Part shown: one piece after another, positions 60,513 through 64,000 of the stretch
Layout: each line of letters opens with the position of its first letter
Position numbering within the stretch: the first letter of the stretch is position 1
DNA from: Ramlibacter tataouinensis
GTDB taxonomy: Bacteria > Pseudomonadota > Gammaproteobacteria > Burkholderiales > Burkholderiaceae_C
Length of the DNA stretch: 64,000 nt
Direction: 5' to 3'
Assembly (NCBI GenBank): GCA_002427815.1
Contig: DIZF01000012.1
Span: 186,001 to 250,000 of the forward strand
The notes under the pieces: generated by a model
Databases searched by the model: none
Seen by the model: only the letters and a program-made list of their open reading frames with translations
What the model was told of the DNA's origin: nothing
Program-made: the position numbers and the translations under genes

Positions 60513-61145
60513 ATGGGTTCACCGAGTCTGCAGGAAGCGATCGTCGAACGGGCGAACTTGGCCTATTACGAAAGAAACGCCGCTATGTATGCTGAGCAGA
60601 CGTCGCGCGCCGACCTTTCTCACCTCTACGCTCCCTTTCTTGCTTTGTTGCCCCCAGCCGCGCGCATCCTAGACGTGGGTTGCGGAGGTGGGCGGGACTT
60701 GAAGGCGTTTCGTCAGCGGGGATTCGACCCGGTTGGGATCGACCCCTCTCCAGCTCTGGTCGAAATCGCACGACGGTATTCAGGAGCGGAAGCGTTGGTG
60801 GGAAAGGTGGAGGATCTACAGCTCAGCGATGCATTCGACGGCGTGTGGGCGTGCGCCTCGCTTTTGCATCTGCCCCGAAGGGTGTTCCCCGAGGCGCTTC
60901 GACGCATTCACAGTGCGTTGGTGGGCGGCGGGGTTCTTTTTCTCTCGGTTCAGAGTGGCGCGGGAGATCTAGTAGGCGAAGACGGTCGTTTCTTCGCGAG
61001 ATACGACAGCTCTGCGCTTCGATTAGCTCTGAAGGACGCCAACTTTCAATTACTGAGGATATGGGACTCGGAAGACAGCCTGCCTGGGAGAGCAGCGCTC
61101 ACTTGGCTCAATTTACTTGCCAAAAAGCCAGCCGGAGACTCCTAG
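60513..61145 (+). CDS. class I SAM-dependent methyltransferase
   Basis: 210 aa from ATG 60513, two bases after the previous stop. Motif I ILDVGCGGGRDLKAF, motif II acidic end GIDPSPALVEIARR, then DGVWACASLLHLPR and GGVLFLSVQSG follow the small UbiE/TehB-like fold. No NPPY or DPPY DNA-amino-methylase motif is present, so it is more likely to act on a small molecule or protein than on DNA bases. It ends tail-to-tail with the receiver gene, both stops lying in one CTAG. Confidence 0.75.
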   Translation: MGSPSLQEAIVERANLAYYERNAAMYAEQTSRADLSHLYAPFLALLPPAARILDVGCGGGRDLKAFRQRGFDPVGIDPSPALVEIARRYSGAEALVGKVEDLQLSDAFDGVWACASLLHLPRRVFPEALRRIHSALVGGGVLFLSVQSGAGDLVGEDGRFFARYDSSALRLALKDANFQLLRIWDSEDSLPGRAALTWLNLLAKKPAGDS

Positions 61146-63148
61146 CTGTTACCGTCGGCTTGCTCCGCTGAATCTGACGCAGCCGGCTCCTCTGGCGTCG
61201 GCGTCGCTCCAGCTGGATCATGTGGTTGCTCGCCCGCCGGGAACACAGTCAAGATCACGCCGGCCTTTGACAGTCTCTGTCGATGCAGACTGCTGTCACC
61301 ATCCGCAATTTTGGAGCGCCGAACAAAGCCGACGACCTTCCCGTTGTCGGCCGCGATCTCCTTCCACTCTTGCGCGTTCGTCGAATTCAGTGGGAAGCCA
61401 CGTTCTAGCGCTTCCAGTAGGGTGCTCGATCCGCGGAGCTCCGCGAACAGCGGCCGGGCGAGCGGATGCACTATGGTGCTCTCGAGGGACTCGAGCGCAG
61501 CGATAAGGGCATCGCAAGCTGATTCCGTGAGGGCTAGCCTCTCCTCAGTCTTGGAGCCGATCTTGGCGCGTCCGACGAAGCATACGCCCCCGTCTTCCAG
61601 AGCAGACACGTGAAGCTGTCTTAGGGCATTGTCCACGCCGGGATAGTATGCCTCCACCCGCATTTCGAATGTGGCCGGCATTGGGGCGGCCAGCCCGACT
61701 CGACCAAGGCTTGACAGAAGCTTTTGCTGCAGTTCTAGCGCGTGCGACTCCCTAAGCCTTGCCACTGTTTCAAGTCTTGACGCAGAGAGGAGAGCAGCGA
61801 TCTCTTCCTGTGACCACGCAAGAACGTGCTTCAAGTCCCACCTGATCCAAAAGCGAGCTCCATTCGGCATCTCGACAACCGGCGTCTTGACTCCTTCGTC
61901 CCCATAGGTCCAAGACTCGCGCGTCAGAGGGCGCAGCTTGCCGACAAGAAGCATGATTCGTTTGGCGGCATTGCGCTGCAGATCGCAAGCCGGCGTGAGC
62001 GCGGCAAAGACAGTATCCGTGGCAAACTCATCGACCAGACGTTTTGCATTCTCGACGGGTGTCCCCTGTGCGCGAAGCAGATCGCCAAAGGCGATCCTGC
62101 TGCCGAGAGCGCCAGGCAGCTTGAGCCGGGCTCGGTTCTGGAACAGCGAGCGCTGGATCAAATCCTGCAGATCAGGAGCGCCGGGCACATACGGCGGTGG
62201 ATACGTCTCCCCTGCCAGTGAGTTGAGCACTATCGCGGCGTCGATTATTGGCTCGTCGCGCTCGAGTTCATGCTGGAGCACGTCATCGAAAATGTCTACC
62301 AGGTAGCTGCCGGTCGGCTCGCCCTCGGCTGAGAGCAACAACTGGTAGATCTGCGCGAGATCCGCCAGCCGCAGTTTGCGAATGAGCTCCGTCGTGCGAT
62401 CGCGTGCCCCGGTAAGTCCCTGTTCCCAAGCGTGCACAAAGGCAGCCAGCTTCTTCGACTCGTCGTAGTGGGCCGCCAAACGCCTTAGCATACGTTCCAA
62501 CTTGCCCTGGTTGTGAATGTCGTCTTTGCTCAAGATTCTGAAATTACTCTCGAACAACAACGCGCCATCGCGAAACTCTCTTCGCCTCTCCGGCAGTGCG
62601 TTGCTTCGCGACATGAGGACAACCAACGGCGGGTCGGCTTTCCTGGCTTCGGAGATCTTCGCCAACCCGTTGACTGAAAGGCTCATGTCCTCGACTCTTT
62701 GCGCCGCGCTCAGAAAGAGGTCGACGAAAATTATCTGAACGCCGTCTGACTTCGCCTCGAACTCTCTGCCTGAGGTTGCGCACGCCAGCCCCACGCTGCG
62801 TAGGTAATCCAAAAGTAGACCAAGCAGAGCTCTGTCAGCTTCCTTGTCCGCGTCGTAGCGGCGAAATAACTCGCGAACGGCTGGGCTCTTTAGCGTTGCC
62901 CTGTTTCTCCACAAGAGGGCGACGAAGGTTTCATCGGTGCGAAGATCGTCACCGCGAGTCGATCCGTATGGCGGATAGGTGTTCGCAAGCGCTGTGCGGT
63001 CTTCAGGTTGAATATCATCGAAGAGCTGGGTCCACTCTTCTAATTCGATGGCCAGATCGCCAGGCAGCGGATCTTCATCGAAGGCGTCGTCCACGACGAG
63101 TGCCTTTGCGATGCCCATCTGGCGGAGAAGGTCGGGAAGCGTGCTCAT
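61142..63148 (-). CDS. receiver-domain protein, long C-terminal extension
   Basis: 668 aa, coupled to the HATPase gene upstream by an ATGA overlap. The N-terminal 210 residues form a complete response-receiver pocket: D20/D21 in ALVVDDAF, phosphoacceptor D143 in IIFVDLFL, S180 in LVVLMS and K208 in ILSKDD, with an unusually long insertion before the D143 strand. The following 450 residues are unrecognised, with no DNA-binding domain visible. Together with the HATPase it forms a two-component-like pair converging on the restriction-like operon. Confidence 0.65.
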   Translation of the reverse strand: MSTLPDLLRQMGIAKALVVDDAFDEDPLPGDLAIELEEWTQLFDDIQPEDRTALANTYPPYGSTRGDDLRTDETFVALLWRNRATLKSPAVRELFRRYDADKEADRALLGLLLDYLRSVGLACATSGREFEAKSDGVQIIFVDLFLSAAQRVEDMSLSVNGLAKISEARKADPPLVVLMSRSNALPERRREFRDGALLFESNFRILSKDDIHNQGKLERMLRRLAAHYDESKKLAAFVHAWEQGLTGARDRTTELIRKLRLADLAQIYQLLLSAEGEPTGSYLVDIFDDVLQHELERDEPIIDAAIVLNSLAGETYPPPYVPGAPDLQDLIQRSLFQNRARLKLPGALGSRIAFGDLLRAQGTPVENAKRLVDEFATDTVFAALTPACDLQRNAAKRIMLLVGKLRPLTRESWTYGDEGVKTPVVEMPNGARFWIRWDLKHVLAWSQEEIAALLSASRLETVARLRESHALELQQKLLSSLGRVGLAAPMPATFEMRVEAYYPGVDNALRQLHVSALEDGGVCFVGRAKIGSKTEERLALTESACDALIAALESLESTIVHPLARPLFAELRGSSTLLEALERGFPLNSTNAQEWKEIAADNGKVVGFVRRSKIADGDSSLHRQRLSKAGVILTVFPAGEQPHDPAGATPTPEEPAASDSAEQADGNS

Positions 63149-64000
63149 CGGACGGCGGTCCGTTCGGGAAGCTCCAGCACGAAGCGGTGGAGCCGGCCCG
63201 TGTCGTCGGCCAACTCAGCGAGCTCAAGCGTGCCACCCATCTGCTCGGCGCACTCCCGCGCAATAAAAAGACCTAGGCCCCGCCGCTTGCTTTTTTCCTT
63301 GAGCGAGAAAAAGGGTCTGAAAACTTTCGCCCTGTTTTCGGACGCAATCCCAGGGCCATTGTCCTCATAGATCAGCGTCGGAGGATTGTTGGTCAAGAGT
63401 ATGTTGATACTAGGCTCGAACCGAGATTTGGCTGCTTTCATCTCGAGCCAATACTTCGAGTTTGAGATGAGGTTTTCCAGAATCTGAACCACCATGCCCT
63501 TCACTAGACGAACGTGAATCGCGGCAGACGGCTTTTCCACTTTGATCTTGATGCGATGGCGTTCGAACTGCGCTTCGTGAGCCTCGACGACATCCTCCAC
63601 CAACTGATCGAGCGCGAAAGTCTCTGATGTTTGCCGCCCGGAGACGCTCATTGGATCGAGAATGCGGATCCTTTTTCCTAGGCTCTTCATTTGCGAACGG
63701 AGAGACGAAAGCTTCGTCTTCACGTCGTCGGGCACGTTACGCGCTTGCAGCGCTTCGATGCTCTGCAAAGCGTTCTCTGACGCTCGCGCAAGCTCATGCG
63801 CGATGACCTCGACCATGAGCCCAACGCCCGCCATATGGATCATCTGTCGACTCTCAGCCTCCACCTCTTCAATGCGTTGTCGCGCGCGGTCAGCGAAATC
63901 TGTGAACTCCAGGAGCGCTTGTTGAAGCTGGTCAACTTCCTCCTTCGCCTCGGGCGCCATGCGTCGCAGCCTGGCGATCGCGGACCTAGCCCTTTTGCTG
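63145..64000 (-). CDS. GHKL/histidine-kinase-type ATPase, partial
   Basis: The frame is open to the right edge, so the 5' part lies outside the window; ATG 63960 is the first Met seen but the frame continues upstream of it. Counted from that Met: a coiled coil (about 5-40), an H-box-like VIAHELARA with H55, an N-box ILENLISNSKYW, G1 DNGPGIAS, an F-box RPFFSLKEKS and G2 GLGLFIA. This is a transmitter-type ATPase domain. Partner receiver follows immediately. Whether H55 is phosphorylated or the domain only switches conformation is unknown. Confidence 0.7.
   Translation of the reverse strand, partial: SKRARSAIARLRRMAPEAKEEVDQLQQALLEFTDFADRARQRIEEVEAESRQMIHMAGVGLMVEVIAHELARASENALQSIEALQARNVPDDVKTKLSSLRSQMKSLGKRIRILDPMSVSGRQTSETFALDQLVEDVVEAHEAQFERHRIKIKVEKPSAAIHVRLVKGMVVQILENLISNSKYWLEMKAAKSRFEPSINILLTNNPPTLIYEDNGPGIASENRAKVFRPFFSLKEKSKRRGLGLFIARECAEQMGGTLELAELADDTGRLHRFVLELPERTAVR

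Noticed and set aside
60513..61145. DNA adenine or cytosine methyltransferase for a restriction-modification pair
   Set aside because: The SAM motif is of the small-molecule UbiE/TehB type; no NPPY/DPPY or PCQ motif and no target-recognition domain.

Overview
The window is GC-rich, tightly packed DNA from a proteobacterial mobile element, either a conjugative plasmid or an integrative element. The protein families (MOBH-type TraI, TrbL/VirB-like genes, IncI-type thin-pilus genes, FlhDC-like activators) and codon use suggest a betaproteobacterium such as an Alcaligenaceae or other Burkholderiales host. That host assignment is inference. No rRNA, tRNA, CRISPR array or replication initiator was seen.

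Layout. (1) 1-2.1 kb: a control module, with a leftward HTH/S24-like repressor facing a rightward pair, a tandem-FlhD protein followed by an FlhC-like protein. It resembles the SetR/SetCD and AcaCD switches of SXT and IncA/C elements. (2) 2.2-7.4 kb: a MOBH-like TraI with an eroded HD motif, a TraG/VirD4-type coupling protein with an altered Walker A, and two small genes. (3) 7.4-22.1 kb: a type IV secretion (T4SS) operon, VirB11-B2-B3-B4, two VirB5-like, two TrbL/VirB6-like, a membrane-anchored double AAA+ ATPase, then VirB8-B9-B10. (4) 22.1-37.8 kb: a type IVb pilus operon joined without a gap to the T4SS. It begins with a VirB9-CTD/OmpA/TcpQ fusion, followed by a second TcpQ protein, PilN secretin, PilP, PilO, PilQ, PilR, three paralogous PilS-type pilins, a PilV-like and a PilM-like protein, a Gly-rich exported protein and two more PilT-like ATPases. 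(5) 37.8-44.6 kb, minus strand: a further PilT-like ATPase, a large lipoprotein, a YiiX-like papain-fold enzyme, a small lipoprotein, a lytic transglycosylase, and a ParM/ParR-like pair. (6) 44.6-46.0 kb: non-coding DNA with 73-bp tandem repeats (parC candidate) and many hairpins. (7) 46.0-49.5 kb: a tyrosine recombinase, a Sel1-repeat protein, a hypothetical gene and a frameshifted gene. (8) 49.45-50.6 kb: a junction of scars, namely a TatD/QatD-like C-terminus, an IS66 tnpA remnant and a serine-recombinase tail. (9) 50.7-64 kb: a defence-like island. A five-gene coupled operon (DptF/SspF-like ATPase, middle protein, 1800-aa FtsK-motor protein with a D-ExK nuclease-like motif, membrane protein, methyltransferase) converges on a HATPase plus receiver-domain pair that runs off the right edge.

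Working model: the repressor and FlhDC-like activators switch on a hybrid machine in which a VirB-type T4SS and a type IVb thin pilus are built together, the pilus probably for mating contact. ParMR and the repeats would give stable inheritance, and the island at the right would give phage defence. The degenerate relaxase and coupling-protein motifs leave open whether this machine itself transfers DNA.
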